From NCBI GenBank assembly GCA_036023115.1, contig JAYKKT010000064.1, positions 5,691,001 to 5,755,000 on the forward strand: 64,000 nt of DNA, in the 5' to 3' direction. Below are positions 11,347 through 23,359 of this stretch, piece by piece; the stretch's first letter is position 1; the number at the start of each line of letters is the position of its first letter. The notes beneath the pieces were generated by a model. The model was given only the letters and a program-made list of their open reading frames with translations, was not told where the DNA came from and ran no database searches. A program made the translations under genes and the position numbers. Origin of the DNA: Brasenia schreberi (lineage: Eukaryota; Streptophyta; Magnoliopsida; Nymphaeales; Cabombaceae).

Positions 11347-14300
11347 ATGCGCAAAGTTGTTCATCAGCTTAAAGCACCGAAGCTCCTAAAACACAAACCA
11401 GTAGGACATGGAAATGAAAATGAAAATGCTGCAAAGCCAAGCAAGGTACCTATTACATGCAAAAAAATTCTTCACATATGCATGTATTGATAATATATTT
11501 TCTTCATCAATCCCATTTTATCAATCTGCTTTCTATGTTCATGTAGAGAGTGCATCTTGTGCTGACTGAATTATCAGATACTTCTATTCTAAGCTGGTTA
11601 TTGTTTAACAGGCAATCTTTCCGTATGACTTGTTTGTGAAGCTATACAGTGACAAGGTGGAACTGCGTCCATTTGGACTTGCAAACTGTGGTAACAGGTA
11701 TTCTTTGGTGCTCCTATGATGATGCTTTGAGTCTAGATCCAGTGAAGTTATCAATTTGTTTTTATGTTTGCATCAATTGGTATATATACATATATGTAAG
11801 TGTATTTATTAGGTACGTATGTATGATGTTAGGGTACTCGTGGAGTATCACTCCCAAATATAGTCCGTTGAGTAATATCTACCGTGATTGTTGGAATGCA
11901 TTTTATTAGAGAACTCTTATCTACAAAAGGTTAGTTTATGCATTTAACCATTTTATTTGTGATGAAAAATCAAATTTGGTTTGTCTAATCAGTTGGATGC
12001 AATGATTTAGATTTGAAAGTAGTTTTCCCAGGGGCATCCTAACAGATGTGTGTGTAATCCATTACAGGCGTAATTTATTTAAAGACCATGATTCTAGTGG
12101 TTGTTTGCGCTATGCAACTTAACTTCAGTTCCCTACCCCACCCAGAAAAAGAAAGGGGAAGTGTCCTGAAATGAAGAATTTTAGCGTATAAGGTGACCAG
12201 GGGATATTATGAAATAAATTTTGTATTTTTCTACTTTTGTTCTTGTCGACTCGTAGCTGGTGTAAGTTCATTAATTCTGGGCAAATAATTTAGTCTTTCT
12301 TTTGAGACTCTGTACGTGTGATTTAGCATCGTGTTTCTCTTTTTGTTAATTTGAAATTTGTAGCATTCTTGTCTCTGTCTACTCCATCAGAATATGCTAA
12401 ACTCTAACATGTGTATCACCAGCTTCTATGTTTTTACGACATCGTATTTTCTAAATGTGGCATTGATTTTCTTTCCCTTGCAGCTGTTATGCAAATGCCG
12501 TGCTTCAGTGTTTGGTGTTCACTCCGCCCCTTACCTCTTTTCTTCTTCAAGGACTTCATGGCAAACAATGTATTTCTCCTTCATCTTTTTCCTGTTATCC
12601 TGATTCTATTTGATTCTTCTAGAATATCTACCTTTCATAGTTAAATGGTTCACTTCTGGTATAATTTTCTTCGTCAGGCAAAAGAGCAGAGTGGTGCTTT
12701 ACCTGTGAGTTTGAGAAACTTGTTTTACAGTCAAGGGAAGGGAAGCTCCCTCTATCCCCAATCCGGATTATCTCCCAAGTACACAGTATTGGAAGTAACC
12801 TTGGTTATGGAAAAGAGGAAGATGCCCATGAGTTCTTGAGGTGAGTAGTGTTCTTGACCTCTTCCTTATGTGTATGGCCTGTTTCTTTGCAATCTGCATC
12901 TTATGGCCTCCATGATTCTTTCATGTTCTTTTTACAATTGGTATTTTACAAGCTTTCTTCTTTTGCCATGATTGCACTTCAAATTAACTGGTGGCGGAAA
13001 TGGCAGGAACGCTATTGATGCAATGCAGTGCCCTGGAGGAGTTCGGGGAACCATGTCAGGTTCATTCATAGAAGAAAGGACTCTCCTACAGCTGACTTTT
13101 GGGGGTTACCTTCGATCTAATGTATCTTCATGATTACTCTCTTTATTGACTGATTTATTTTTTGATTTTGACCTCTGTATACCTTTTCTGAGTTCTTAAT
13201 ATGGATGATGATGAATGTCGGATGCAGATAAAATGCATGAAATGCCACGTTAAATCTGTTAAACGTGAACCCATGATGGATTTGACAGTGGGGATAGATG
13301 GGGATATTGGAACTCTTGAAGAAGCATTGAAGCAATTCACAGCTTCTGAAACCTTGGATGATGATAACAAATACATGTGTGAGAGGTCAGTTCAATTTTT
13401 ACCTTTGATTTCTTTCTCAATGCGTTGTTTTAGTGTTACTTTCACATTTGACATGAGAGGGAGTTGCATGATGTTAAATAAGTGCGTCTTGACTAGAGCG
13501 TAGCATAGATTCATAGTTGGACAAGAGTTACCAGTTACTCGTCAGTCCTTTGACATGCCCGATGAGTTGTACGTCAGGCCTTTGACATGCTTATTGTGTT
13601 TCACTCATCGTTAGAAGAATATCATTCCCAAGTTTATACCTCTTTGTGTTCTACCTCCCTATCTCCCAACACCAGGATTTCCTATCGTCCACAAGGTGAT
13701 CTTTCCCATCAAAGGCATTTCCGTCATGCTTTTTCCTGTTTCTTTTGCTGTATTATCATCACCAATGTTTCAGGACCCAGATTCTATCTTGCTCTCAAAC
13801 CTGTTCTCCCATCAATTCATAACTTCAAATCTTTTTATAGATGGAAGAAGACTTACACATCAATGTCTTTGACCATCTCCAAGGAGATTCAGCTTTCCGG
13901 AAACAAAGCCATGATAGGAATATTTTACTGATTTAATGCACTTTATTTGATATAGGCTTTAACATTTGGAAACGGTAAAAGGATTGTCAGCAGCTTCCCC
14001 ATGAACGTCCAACGGCATCATCGCTTGAATTGTACAACATGAAAAATAGCTAGAGGCAATTGCCAGAAACGTTTTGCTTTCTCGCTGGAGTGAGCGTCCT
14101 CTGCGCTTATAGTCTTTCCTCTTTGCCTGGTGTTGCAGGTGCACATCGTACGTGAGAGCTCGGAAACGGTTGACGGTATATGAGGCGCCTAACATTCTTA
14201 CAATTGTTCTGAAAAGATTTCAGGTGACTTCCTGTAGTTTCTGGTATATTTCGGCACATTATTATTTGCTATATTTTGTTGACTCTTTCCTCTTTTTGAT

Positions 14301-15581
14301 GTTCTTATCAGTCTGGGAAATTTGGAAAAATCAACAAACCTGTTCACTTTCCACAAGAACTGGATTTGAGGCCTTACATGAGTGAACCCGATGATGCGTT
14401 CTCTGCCTATAAGCTTTATGCAGTAGTTGTACATTTGGATGTGATGAACGCCTCTTTTTCCGGTCATTATATATGCTATGTCAAGAACAAGCACGACAAG
14501 TGGTACAAGATTGATGACAGTAAGGTACAGTCTCAGTTCATCCACATACGGCTTACTTTTCATCGTCTGATAATGGAAAGTTGAAAGAATCTCCGTTTGC
14601 TGATGGCATTTTTGTGCATCTCTTTGCTTGGACTCATGGGTTGGTTCATACTGAATTCGAGCGTTCTGATATCAATTTGTTTGTAGGTAAAACCTGTGGA
14701 ACCTGACAGAGTGTTGTCAAAAGGAGGAGCATATATGCTCCTGTATGCAAGGTTCTCTCTCTCTCTCTCTCTCGTGCATACAGCAGGAAGGGCAATGTGA
14801 CGAGAAGCCATCTTGATAATATTATCTTGTTTTCGTTAACATGGTTTTGTATGTAGCTAGTCATAACACGTTTATTTCATATGCCAGATCTTCACCCCAC
14901 CTGCCAAGATTGATCAGAAATCGTGTCTATGATGGCTACCCAAAAAGCAGAAGTAGTTCTCTGGATGCAGAGGTCATCAAGCGTAGCCATAGTACTCCTA
15001 GACCAAGGGCCGAAAATCTGTCAGCGGCAACTGTTCGAAGGGGTCATGATGCCATAAGATCCGCAGTTTGTAGCTCAGATGATTTGCAACTGATGCGGGG
15101 CTGTCGTGTTCTTGTAGATTCCGGCAGCGACAATTCATCCCTGTTCAGCTGCTCCGATGAAGCTTCCTGCAGCACCAGGGACTCGACTAGCACCGACGAC
15201 TACTCCAATTACATATTCGGAGATTCAGGACGCCATAGTTGGGGTTGGAACAGCCCAACGAACACCTCAGAAGGTTCAGGTGGATGTTCTCTGGCAACTG
15301 CTGGCGACCATGAGCCGCAGCATTATCATTCTGCGAATTCAAACACAAAGTTCGCGTCTGGGGCGATAAATTATGATGGGCTCTCCAGGATTGATAGGCG
15401 GCATTGGTCCCGGAAGGGAAGCCCTCTCTTTTTGTATTCCGACCATACTGACGTATGTAGTAAGGTGTTAGACGGTAATAGTAGTTGTAACAGAAGCACC
15501 GGGGAAGTGTTGAGCAATGCCTACTCAAATGAAGAGAGGCATGAGATGACTACGAGATGGACTAGAGGGACGTTTCCATAG
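11347..15581 (+). CDS. Intact catalytic half of the deubiquitinase (possible MYND-less protein)
   Basis: Starting at the in-frame ATG at 11347, the coding exons are 11347-11445, 11612-11697, 12484-12569, 12678-12840, 13007-13121, 13228-13385, 14139-14223, 14312-14524, 14687-14751 and 14888-15581. They total 1764 bases, exactly 588 codons including the stop, with no internal stop. The USP domain is complete. The Cys box '[18 protein letters not shown]' spans 11681-12515. The CxxC pairs of the zinc ribbon ('CMKC', 'CERC') lie at about 13234 and 13380-14141. The His box '[13 protein letters not shown]' is near 14450 and the Asp box 'YKIDDS' near 14505. A Ser-rich tail follows. The family cleaves ubiquitin from conjugates. 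The ATG choice is inferred; translation of the fragment is unproven. Confidence 0.65.
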
Positions 15582-16670
15582 AAATATAATTTTTTTTCTC
15601 TTAATTCTCCTGCTGAGTCTAATAATTTGTATCAAATATATTTTAGCAAAGGGAAAGAATATTTTCTGGTTCATGGGTTTTGCATGCTTGGCCTGGTGTT
15701 CGGCGCCAATCATACAAACAATACCAGATTTACATGATTTGGGGCGAGTTATTTCGTGTTTTACCTTTGCGTCCGACTCGGAGGAATTTTTAGTATTGAT
15801 GATCAAGATATATAAATGCCGAATCAAACACCAAAACAATGTGTTTAAGGAATTTCTGAAAAAGAAAATTATGTAAATACCACTAATTTGGGTTGAGTAT
15901 TATGAACAATGAATCAATCTCTACATCATACTACGAGGCAATTATGTTGGCAACACATGAATGGCCTATTAACACTTAATTTTGGAGAGTATAACGGAAT
16001 CACGAGTAATTGGTTTCTATTGAATTTGCATCTTCAAATCAAGTGTTTCACTAAGATTTGAAACAACCATGTCGAATTCAAATTGATTATAGTTGACATC
16101 TTTCTCGCTCGATAACTTGAAAGCCATACAGTTGGAAACATGGCATAACAATTTCCGACCACCGGTCCTTGGAGAAAGGGATCATCATCTATATGACATT
16201 ACAATGAAACTCCAAGGGATAGCAGTGAGCAAATCAGAAGCATGGTTGACTGAAGAGATGGTGCACAAAAGTCATGAGTTCTGTACCTTGGGCTTGCATT
16301 TAGCCCCGATCAATGCTAATTCCTGCTGCTTGACTGAAGAGATGGTGCACAAAAGTGATGAAAGATGTTTAGGTATTGACTATTGCCTTGAATATTTATA
16401 GGGATCCTCAGCTTAATGCTTCTAATCGCAAGTTTGTTATCGTTTTCATTGATCGTACCAAATAAGAGAAGCCTAAATGATCTGAGCTAAATGAGACTAA
16501 CTTGAGCCAGCTTGTTCATTCGGCAACCGTAAGAGAATGCCTTCCACTTCTTGGATTAATGCACTAGAATCCAGTTTTTTTTTTTTTTTTTTTGCATGTG
16601 TTCATTAATTAAGCAAGCTATACAAGCACAGCCGAGCCAAAATCACTTGTCTGTACCTTGTTCCTGTATC
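15582..16670. other. 3' flank of the deubiquitinase gene and spacer
   Basis: AT-rich sequence with AATATA-type stretches after the stop codon that could serve as polyadenylation signals (for example near 15630). A 27-base direct repeat occurs at 16246-16272 and 16330-16356. An open frame across it (16093-16401) has no recognisable domain. A T run lies at 16577-16593. Confidence 0.5.
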
Positions 16671-16938
16671 CAGACATGGCCGGTTCCAACTGGAACCGGG
16701 TCAGGAACTGACTGGACCCAGAACTGGTGAAAATGGAACCAGAACCGGGACTCATCTAGTCCGGTTCCGGTTTCACCTATACAAAACTGGAACATTATCC
16801 AAACCAGAACCAGTGGTTCCAAACTGCTGGTTATGGTATTTTATTATATTTCTTAATAAAATTACTGGTTCCGAAACTGTAACAGAATCGATCGGTTATG
16901 GTTCCAGGTTCCGGTTTACCCAAAACTGGACATGTCTA
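16671..16938. mobile_element. hAT-type MITE, GGTTC-rich, perfect 8-bp duplication
   Basis: The element starts CAGACATGGCCGGTTCC and ends CCAAAACTGGACATGTCTA, imperfect inverted repeats sharing AGACATG. It is flanked by CCTGTATC on both sides (16663-16670 and 16939-16946). The interior is a dense field of GGTTC/GAACC motifs, probably subterminal transposase-binding repeats. It is non-coding. Confidence 0.85.
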
Positions 16939-19349
16939 CCTGTATCTATGTGTTGTATGGTGAAGAATTTAAGCTTGGTTTCCCTTTTGTATTAGATGCT
17001 TGCCCTCTACAATTTATCTCTTGTAGTCTTGGTTGTGGTTCCAGTCCCCTCGTGGACAGCTTTTTTTTTTTTCAGTAAGCCGAAGCCAGATAAACACCCT
17101 AGATATCAAACTCATGACCCTCAACTCGTAAGTTAATTCCCTAGCCAGGTGAGATATTGTGCATTGTGGACAACTTTCTTTTAGGTCTCTGTCTCTAGGG
17201 CTTTGATCCAGTATCTTGGCCTCAAAAATTAGACCTGGCTGGTTCCCGTTCCACTAAACCCTGGAACCAGACCAATCTGGGCTCTTGGTCCAAGTCCAGC
17301 TTCGCCAATTTCTGCTATGCTTCCAGGCCAGTTCCAATTTTGGGTCCGGTTCACTGTCAGTTTTCCAAACTCGGATCCCTTTAACACATCTTATGATCGT
17401 CTAAAGTGTTACACCTGCAAAGTTCCCTGTGAAATTGATCCATGTAAAGTTGTAAATTATCATCTGCAACATTTGAACACTTTGAGTTCACATGTTTTAA
17501 TGGAAACCACTTCCATAAGGGAGGTGTGGAATCCTTTTCTAAGGAAGTAGAGTGTTGCATACCAATGTTTAATGCAGAGGGCCTAGTTCCACTTTGTGTT
17601 TGTTTCTTATCAAGTAAGAATGACTGGGAATCTCTTCCCATAAAACGAATCCATTCAGATCGAAAAAGCTTGGAAAAGTTTTCAAAGAAATGAGGCTTAA
17701 GAAGCCGGCATGAGCTTTTTCTTTGATCATTATAAGAAAATATAGCGATGCTTCATCTGCATTTTCCCAATAGTGAAACAAACACCGGAAAGAAAAGGAT
17801 TCACTGAATGAAACGTGTGCAAAACGTCACTTTGGAAATCTTGCTCCAAGGGTTTGAAGAAGATGAGTGTGAAAGCCCATCTCCTTGGACCAAAATGCAC
17901 CATGTCAATGTCAAATAAACTCCTCCAACAGGCTGTAGCTTAACGAGTTCGGCAAGTTTGTCTGTCTTCCCAGTGAGTCAAAACTTTCCTACTTAATCGT
18001 ACTAACTGTCGAAGCTGTTTTGGAAAAATCCGAACCAGATAGAACTGGTTTTGGTTTCGCTTCGAGTTTTAAACGATTGGGAACTAGAAAAAATCATTAA
18101 AAATGTCAAATTAAAAAAGATTGGAAATATAGTTTGAAATTGCCTGTTTCGTTTTATGAAAGGTCAAACCATAATCGAATACGGTGGTTCTCGGTTGTGG
18201 ATCTAGTTTTGGAACCAGTCTGATTGATTTCAGTTCCACCATATTCTTGGCCTGGTACTTGGAACTGCCAGACCGATTTCAAACCGATCATGTCTAGTCA
18301 AAACTCTCCAACATAAGAGATGGGAAAGTCTTGCCCATTGCCACCCTCTTCCTGCCCTTGTGAGACAAAAATGTAGAGAAGGCAGAATGCTATTCTAGGG
18401 GGCCAATGGAGGTGGTGACCAACCATGACACCGCCGTGCCGTGGAACCAACGGCTTGCTAGCATGATTATATGACAAAAAACTCAAAAATCAATACCATT
18501 TGCAAATCAAACACAAAACCATGATTCTTCGAAACCATGATTATATGCACACGTAAGTTTGAACCTACCACTCTAATACCAGGAGCATGACACCACGAAT
18601 CAAAGACATCCTAATTGAACCAGTCAATATCCCGTTTCTATCGTCAACCGGTTTCTAACCTGGTTTGGTTTCAATTCAAACTGTTAGGCCGGTTCCAAAT
18701 TGGCATGTCAATGTCATGCTATGGGCACCCAATCATCCAACTAAAATGATAAGTTCAGAGCAGGAAGGTCAAAAGTCCCTTCCAATCCAAGAGAAAAACC
18801 AACCCTTCCTCTCTTTGGTTCTTTCCTCTCCACCATATCACATGTCTTTTAGCTGCATGCCTGTCAAGACAATTGGGCCTTGGTGCCTGCACTTGACCAG
18901 CCAACACCTTTCGAACCTGGGGCTCTCCACTGCCCCATGTTCAAACAAAAAGTAATACATGGTGTCCCCAGTCTTAAAGCACTATTAACTCATTAAGCAA
19001 TAATTTCTCTTTGATGATGCCATCATAGAGGTAAAGCCTAATTAGGCAACACCTCCATGCTTTGTGTGTTCCACCCGAAAAAGCTGCGGCATAATCGTGC
19101 AAGCGAGTTGGATTAGGATTTCTAATTGCGAGCATTTGCTGCAAACACCTTTGCTCTCGAACCACCTTCGTGATAATCCATAGAAGAATTGTTGTATGAT
19201 TCATCAAATCATTAGGGAAAGAGTACTTAGAGCAAAGTTGTAAGTATTTGGCTTCTAACACATAATACTGATTGATACAGTTTGGGGGTAGTAAGAACCC
19301 CCGTTGTAATGCATTTACTCTTATCATATAATCATATTCTCCTTAAGGA
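16939..19349. other. Spacer with SINE-like and GGTTC-rich remnants
   Basis: Around 17085-17160 lies a reversed tRNA-like unit of SINE family 2. Between 17230 and 18297 there are GGTTC/GAACC-rich blocks. The left one begins TAGACCTGGCTGGTTCC and the right one ends GATCATGTCTA, like the termini of the MITE at 16671, so one larger or interrupted relative may span this interval. Another GGTTC patch is at 18610-18700. Open frames near 18665 and 18974 have no recognisable domain. Confidence 0.5.
17085..17160 (-). mobile_element. tRNA-derived SINE remnant (family 2)
   Basis: Read in reverse, the unit has an A-box-like CTCACCTGGCTAG and a B-box-like TCATGAGTTTGATATC. Relatives lie at about 19985 (-), 22000 (-), 24295 (+) and 40601 (+). 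All share the phrase GTCATGAGTTTGA or a close variant. Confidence 0.5.
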
Positions 19350-19942
19350 TTACTATTTACACACCCCAAATTACTACACACCTTTTTTTCTGCAATTTCT
19401 AAAACAAACTCACTAATCTCAAAAAATTCTAGTACTACTTTCAACCTTACTTCTGGTTTTTGTCTCTCCTTTGCTGCAAGCTCTCTTCCTCCTTTCCTCT
19501 CATTGATGTAAATGTCTTGTTTTATAGTTGGGCTCCTTATTTACAGTTAGACGATGCATTACTCAATCTCGTTGGAGCTCCATCACCTTCAAAGAGGAAG
19601 AAAAGAAAAATAAGAAGAAAAGAGGTTTGTTTGTGAATTCCATCATTTTTTGTTTGTTTGTTTTTTAAGCATTTGATATCGTCAATCAGACAACAGTGAA
19701 ATCGCTATGATTTGGGGTAGTGACATGGCTCAACCATGTCTCAATCCTCAACTATTACGATCAAAAGAAGAAAAAACGAACAAAAATAAGTTTCGATGAA
19801 GGACATAATACTCATTCTTTTTCGTGTCTAATCAATCACTCAAAATGATGTTGAATCTTGCTTGGTAGAGAGAAATTGTGTCGGGTATTTTGGATATTTA
19901 AAAAAAAAGACGTGTGAGTAGTAAAATGGGTGTTAACAAATC
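19350..19942. mobile_element. Candidate MITE with long imperfect inverted arms
   Basis: The left arm (19350-19382, with ACACACCCCAAATTACTACA) and the reverse of the right arm (19910-19942, with AACACCCATTTTACTACTCA) match over about 30 bases with several differences. The interior is non-coding. No clear target duplication was seen, so the superfamily is open. Confidence 0.45.
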
Positions 19943-19984
19943 AATTATGTTCTCTTTTTCTTTCTCTTTCCTTTACCATGCGTA

Positions 19985-20045
19985 GCAAACTCATGACCTT
20001 CAAATTGTGAGTCCACCTCTAACCAGGGTGAGCTATGGCTCTTTG
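19985..20045 (-). mobile_element. tRNA-derived SINE remnant (family 2)
   Basis: Read in reverse it shows CCATAGCTCACCCTGG (A-box region) and GGTCATGAGTTTGCTACG (B-box region), the same layout as the remnant at 17085. Confidence 0.45.
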
Positions 20046-21796
20046 TGCTGTTGCATAATCCCATTCTAGAGCATGACTTTCTTTTTTACAAAAGAAAAGG
20101 AAGAAATTTACGATACACTATACTGTATCTTGTTCTATAATGGGTTCTCTTATCTCTTTTGCATCCTTATAACAATGGTTTATCTTTTCTCTTGACAGAC
20201 TCAATCTAGGACCCCTTTTGATGGGATTTTCTGGCCAATTAACCGGCACTTAACGACCACTTATCCATTGGGTCTACCTGAGTTAAGGGCATGGCTCACG
20301 AACCGCACCCATGCCCCACCGCGACATCCGCCAGCTGCAATGTGGGATCAGTGTGATAATGGATTGTGGACTCACCAACAACCCCCACCAACTAAATCCA
20401 ACCAAGGGATGGTCCTACCTGAATTGGCAAACACTGACCCTCTCTTGGCCCGCCAAGCCCAGTTGATCATCCTTCATGGTCGCGGACCACACAGCCCAAT
20501 CCGGCAAAGCACACAGATAGAACACCAATTTGTCATTACACATCAGTCACCCTCGCAACTGTTGTGGCTCACTACTCTTTCTTCTTTTCCATTAAACAAC
20601 AAATCTATCGAGTTGAATAAGTTGTTATATATCAATGTCAGTCTTTAAATCAACATCAACTTAATTAGTGATATATATATATATATATAGAAAAATCAGA
20701 TCCTACCTACTTCTATCATACCAATTCATTGTTTTTGAGTAATTTGAGTGTAATTTAAAAATTTTAAGCGGCATTGAAAATGTACGAATGATATTGTTAT
20801 TATACTTATTTCACTTAAAAGCCGTGGATGAACATATATCATACATAAATTGGATGAGCATGAGTAAGAAGGTGTCAAAGATGAATGATATCCAATAATT
20901 TTATTATACTCATGCCACTAAAAAGCCAACTCAATTATATACTTATTGAACCCAAGCTTTTGTCACAGACTGCAACTCCTAGCGACTGAGCTGGGCTGTT
21001 TTGAATCTATATGCGGACGACGATTTACTTGAAAGTAGAATTGACAATCTCAATCGAACCAACCATGTGTGGGCTGAGTTGGGGTTAGGTTTGGGACATG
21101 GGTTGAATGGTTTGCACCATGTGGCTAGGTTTGAAATAAATGGCTTGTGGACGTTATCAATTTAATACCTGATACATGATCAATGTAACTATACAGTATT
21201 AAATTATTTTTTTAAGGAACACGGGGAAAGAAATATTTCTACTAACCTGTGGGGCGGGTCAAGGCGGATTCAGAGGCCATTTTCTGATTGTGGCGCCCAA
21301 CAGGTGGGGTGTAAGCCAATCCCGGCCGGTCCACATTGCCGTCGTGTTTCTCATTATAAAAGAAAAGGAGAAGCCTAAAGAAAAAGTTTCTGGTTGCATC
21401 AAGTCTGACCTTCAAACTTAGTTTCTTAACGCTGAAGGGGAATCTAAAAAGAGGATGAACTTGGAGTAAACATCAACGTCACAATCAATGCAATTGGTCG
21501 GGAAAAGAGGGATAAATGTATCATCCAGGTCAATCATATTCAAGAAAAAATCATGGATAAGGAGTCGGTTCTCCATGTCTTGCGTCTCTTACTTGTACAT
21601 TAACACACACACGCGCACACACACACATATATAACGCACCACTAACACTTATAACGTATGCCTACTTATTGCTATTAAGTGATACAAGTATAATAACAAT
21701 GTTTTCATACTTTTCAAAACCCCTTAAAAATTATAAATTACACTCATATTACGAAAAGCAATGCGTGTAAGAGTGGGTATAAAGAGAGAGAGATTG
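20046..21796. other. Spacer without recognised genes
   Basis: An open frame at 20268-20648 has no recognisable domain and its ending drifts into AT-rich sequence. A (TA)n tract lies near 20672-20689, followed at about 20697-20915 by a MITE-like AT-rich unit. A CA/CG-rich microsatellite lies near 21604-21628, and a reversed relative of the same AT-rich unit at about 21660-21775. Confidence 0.5.
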
Positions 21797-21960
21797 GATC
21801 CTGTTCACCCATTAACATTTTTTACTCATGTTCAACTATTGTTTTTACGTGAGTATAATAACATGATTATTTATTATTTTCTTAAAAACATTATTTTTTT
21901 TTAAAATCACATCATGCCACTAAAAAATAATTTGTGAGTATGTCAAAAGTGAGCAGGATC
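21797..21960. mobile_element. Small MITE with GATCCTG termini next to microsatellites
   Basis: The left end GATCCTGTTCAC and the reverse of the right end GATCCTGCTCAC match at 11 of 12 bases. The left flank is (GA)n and the right flank (TA)n. Similar AT-rich units lie near 20697 and 31052. The unit is non-coding. Confidence 0.55.
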
Positions 21961-21999
21961 TCATATATATATATATATAGAAAGGCAAAAGCAAAATGG

Positions 22000-22045
22000 A
22001 CTCTCCAGGCATGAAACTCATGACCAGGTGAGCTACTCTGTTCAA
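22000..22045 (-). mobile_element. Short family-2 SINE remnant
   Basis: Read in reverse it joins GAGTAGCTCACCTGG directly to TCATGAGTTTCATGC, so the stretch between A and B boxes seems deleted. Confidence 0.4.
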
Positions 22046-22110
22046 CAAATTGGATATGTTTGGCATCTGATCCGAGTCCAATTCCAACAGTCTAATTGAG
22101 CGTCTAAAAC

Positions 22111-23351
22111 CAGTGTTATCCGTATCGCACCGTATCGTAGGATACGGTGCGATACGTATCGTATCGTGGGAAGCCACGATACGATACGGTAACCTGTATC
22201 GTAAGATACAGGTTATCGTGCCGTATCGTACGATACGGCCCGTATCGCCCGTATCGTACGATACGGGCGATACGCCCAAATGTTTTTTTTTTTCAAAAAA
22301 ATTTTTTTTTCAAATTTTTTTTTTTCAAATTTTTTTTTTTTCAAAATTTTTTTGCATGTTTCTGCCCTCTCTTTCCCTCTCTTCACTTCCCTTAAAGGCA
22401 TCCTCCAATATGCTTATAATTTGGGTTTATAATTTCATTTATTTAATAAAAATAATGTATAAAAAAAAATTATGACAAAATCATTTCCCTTTCTGTTACA
22501 ACTTTTAGGTATATTTTTGCTAACAGTTTCTAATTTCATAAGATCGTAAACAATTAAAAACATTTAGTTCTCTCGGTTCATTGAGTAGGGATTTCACAAC
22601 TTCACTATTTTAAGGTTCACGTTACATAACTTCCATTGAGTTGAACATGATCAATGTGTGTGAGGCTTAACTCAGTCTGTGAAGTGAGAAATGAAGCTCA
22701 TGCATTAGTTAAAAAGCTAGTCTCCAATAAGAGAAAAAGGGGACATTATCAAGTAATAATATAACATCATTAAGGTGTCATAGACTCAATAATCAAAGAA
22801 ATGGAGCTCTTTGTTTTGCTCACATATGAAAATTAGCAAATATGACAACTACATGTACAAAGATAGCAGTTTGTTAATTTTGATATATTACATGAGTGAA
22901 TTATGGAAGATAACGAAGAAAATGCACTCCTAAGTCCTAACTGAAGAAGACATTGCATGAATTAATTTGAAGTACAACAACATCATCAAGGAGAAGATGA
23001 AGATTATTTAGTTAATGATCCTGATACAAATTTACAATGTGTAAAATATAAATGTATTTCATTTTTTGATTCAAAATATATAATTTTGGATGCAATTGTT
23101 CAATATTAAATGTTCAATTTGTGCTAAACTTTGCATTATATGAATTTAAAGCAATTACCAGATTTTTTCAAAATTTTCCAGAATTTTCTTGATTTTTTTC
23201 GGATTTTTACTAATTTTATTGATTTTTTAAATAATTTTTATAGTTTTTTAATATTAAAGTACGATACGATATGATACGATACGATACGATACGATACGCC
23301 CGTATCGTGGAGCCCAGCGATACGCGATACGATACGCGTCGGACAACACTG
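22111..23351. mobile_element. 1.24-kb hAT element with dense CGTATCG arrays
   Basis: The termini CAGTGTTATCC and GGACAACACTG are inverted copies with one mismatch. A perfect 8-bp duplication TCTAAAAC flanks the element (22103-22110 and 23352-23359). Both subterminal regions (about 22121-22275 and 23260-23338) are packed with CGTATCG/CGATACG in both orientations, while the interior is AT-rich with T runs. No transposase reading frame remains, so the element is non-autonomous. Arrays of this kind in hAT elements are usually transposase-binding sites. Confidence 0.85.
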
Positions 23352-23359
23352 TCTAAAAC

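Larger units (their letters stand above)
3378..15581 (+). pseudogene. UBP16-like: MYND-type ubiquitin-specific protease gene split by a copia insertion
   Basis: This is a plant UBP15-19-class deubiquitinase. Exon 1 (3378-3724) encodes an N-terminal membrane segment (residues about 10-26) and the start of a MYND zinc finger. Exon 2 starts at 5481 and completes the finger (C96, C99, C107, C110, C116, C120, H129, C133). A long Ser-rich linker follows, then a copia element inserted after codon GCT (6577-6579). The exon resumes at 11281 in the same frame and ends at 11445. Nine catalytic-domain exons follow: 11612-11697, 12484-12569, 12678-12840, 13007-13121, 13228-13385, 14139-14223, 14312-14524, 14687-14751 and 14888-15581, all with GT-AG ends. 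Exon 2 also has a one-base loss near 6100, giving a TAG, and a compensating shift near 6310-6355. Without the insertion the gene totals 1092 codons, close to UBP16. As it stands it cannot make the full protein. Confidence 0.85.

Noticed and set aside
17230..18297. One single 1.07-kb MITE with TAGACCTGG and CATGTCTA ends
   Set aside because: The flanks (TCAAAAAT and GTCAAAAC) do not form a clear 8-bp duplication, so only separate GGTTC-rich remnants are claimed.
20268..20648. 126-codon open frame
   Set aside because: No recognisable domain, no splice-compatible neighbours, and the end runs into AT-rich spacer.
22121..22275. Array of short repeats that might suggest CRISPR
   Set aside because: The repeats are 7-8 bases, in both orientations and without regular spacers, and lie inside a hAT element in a plant genome.
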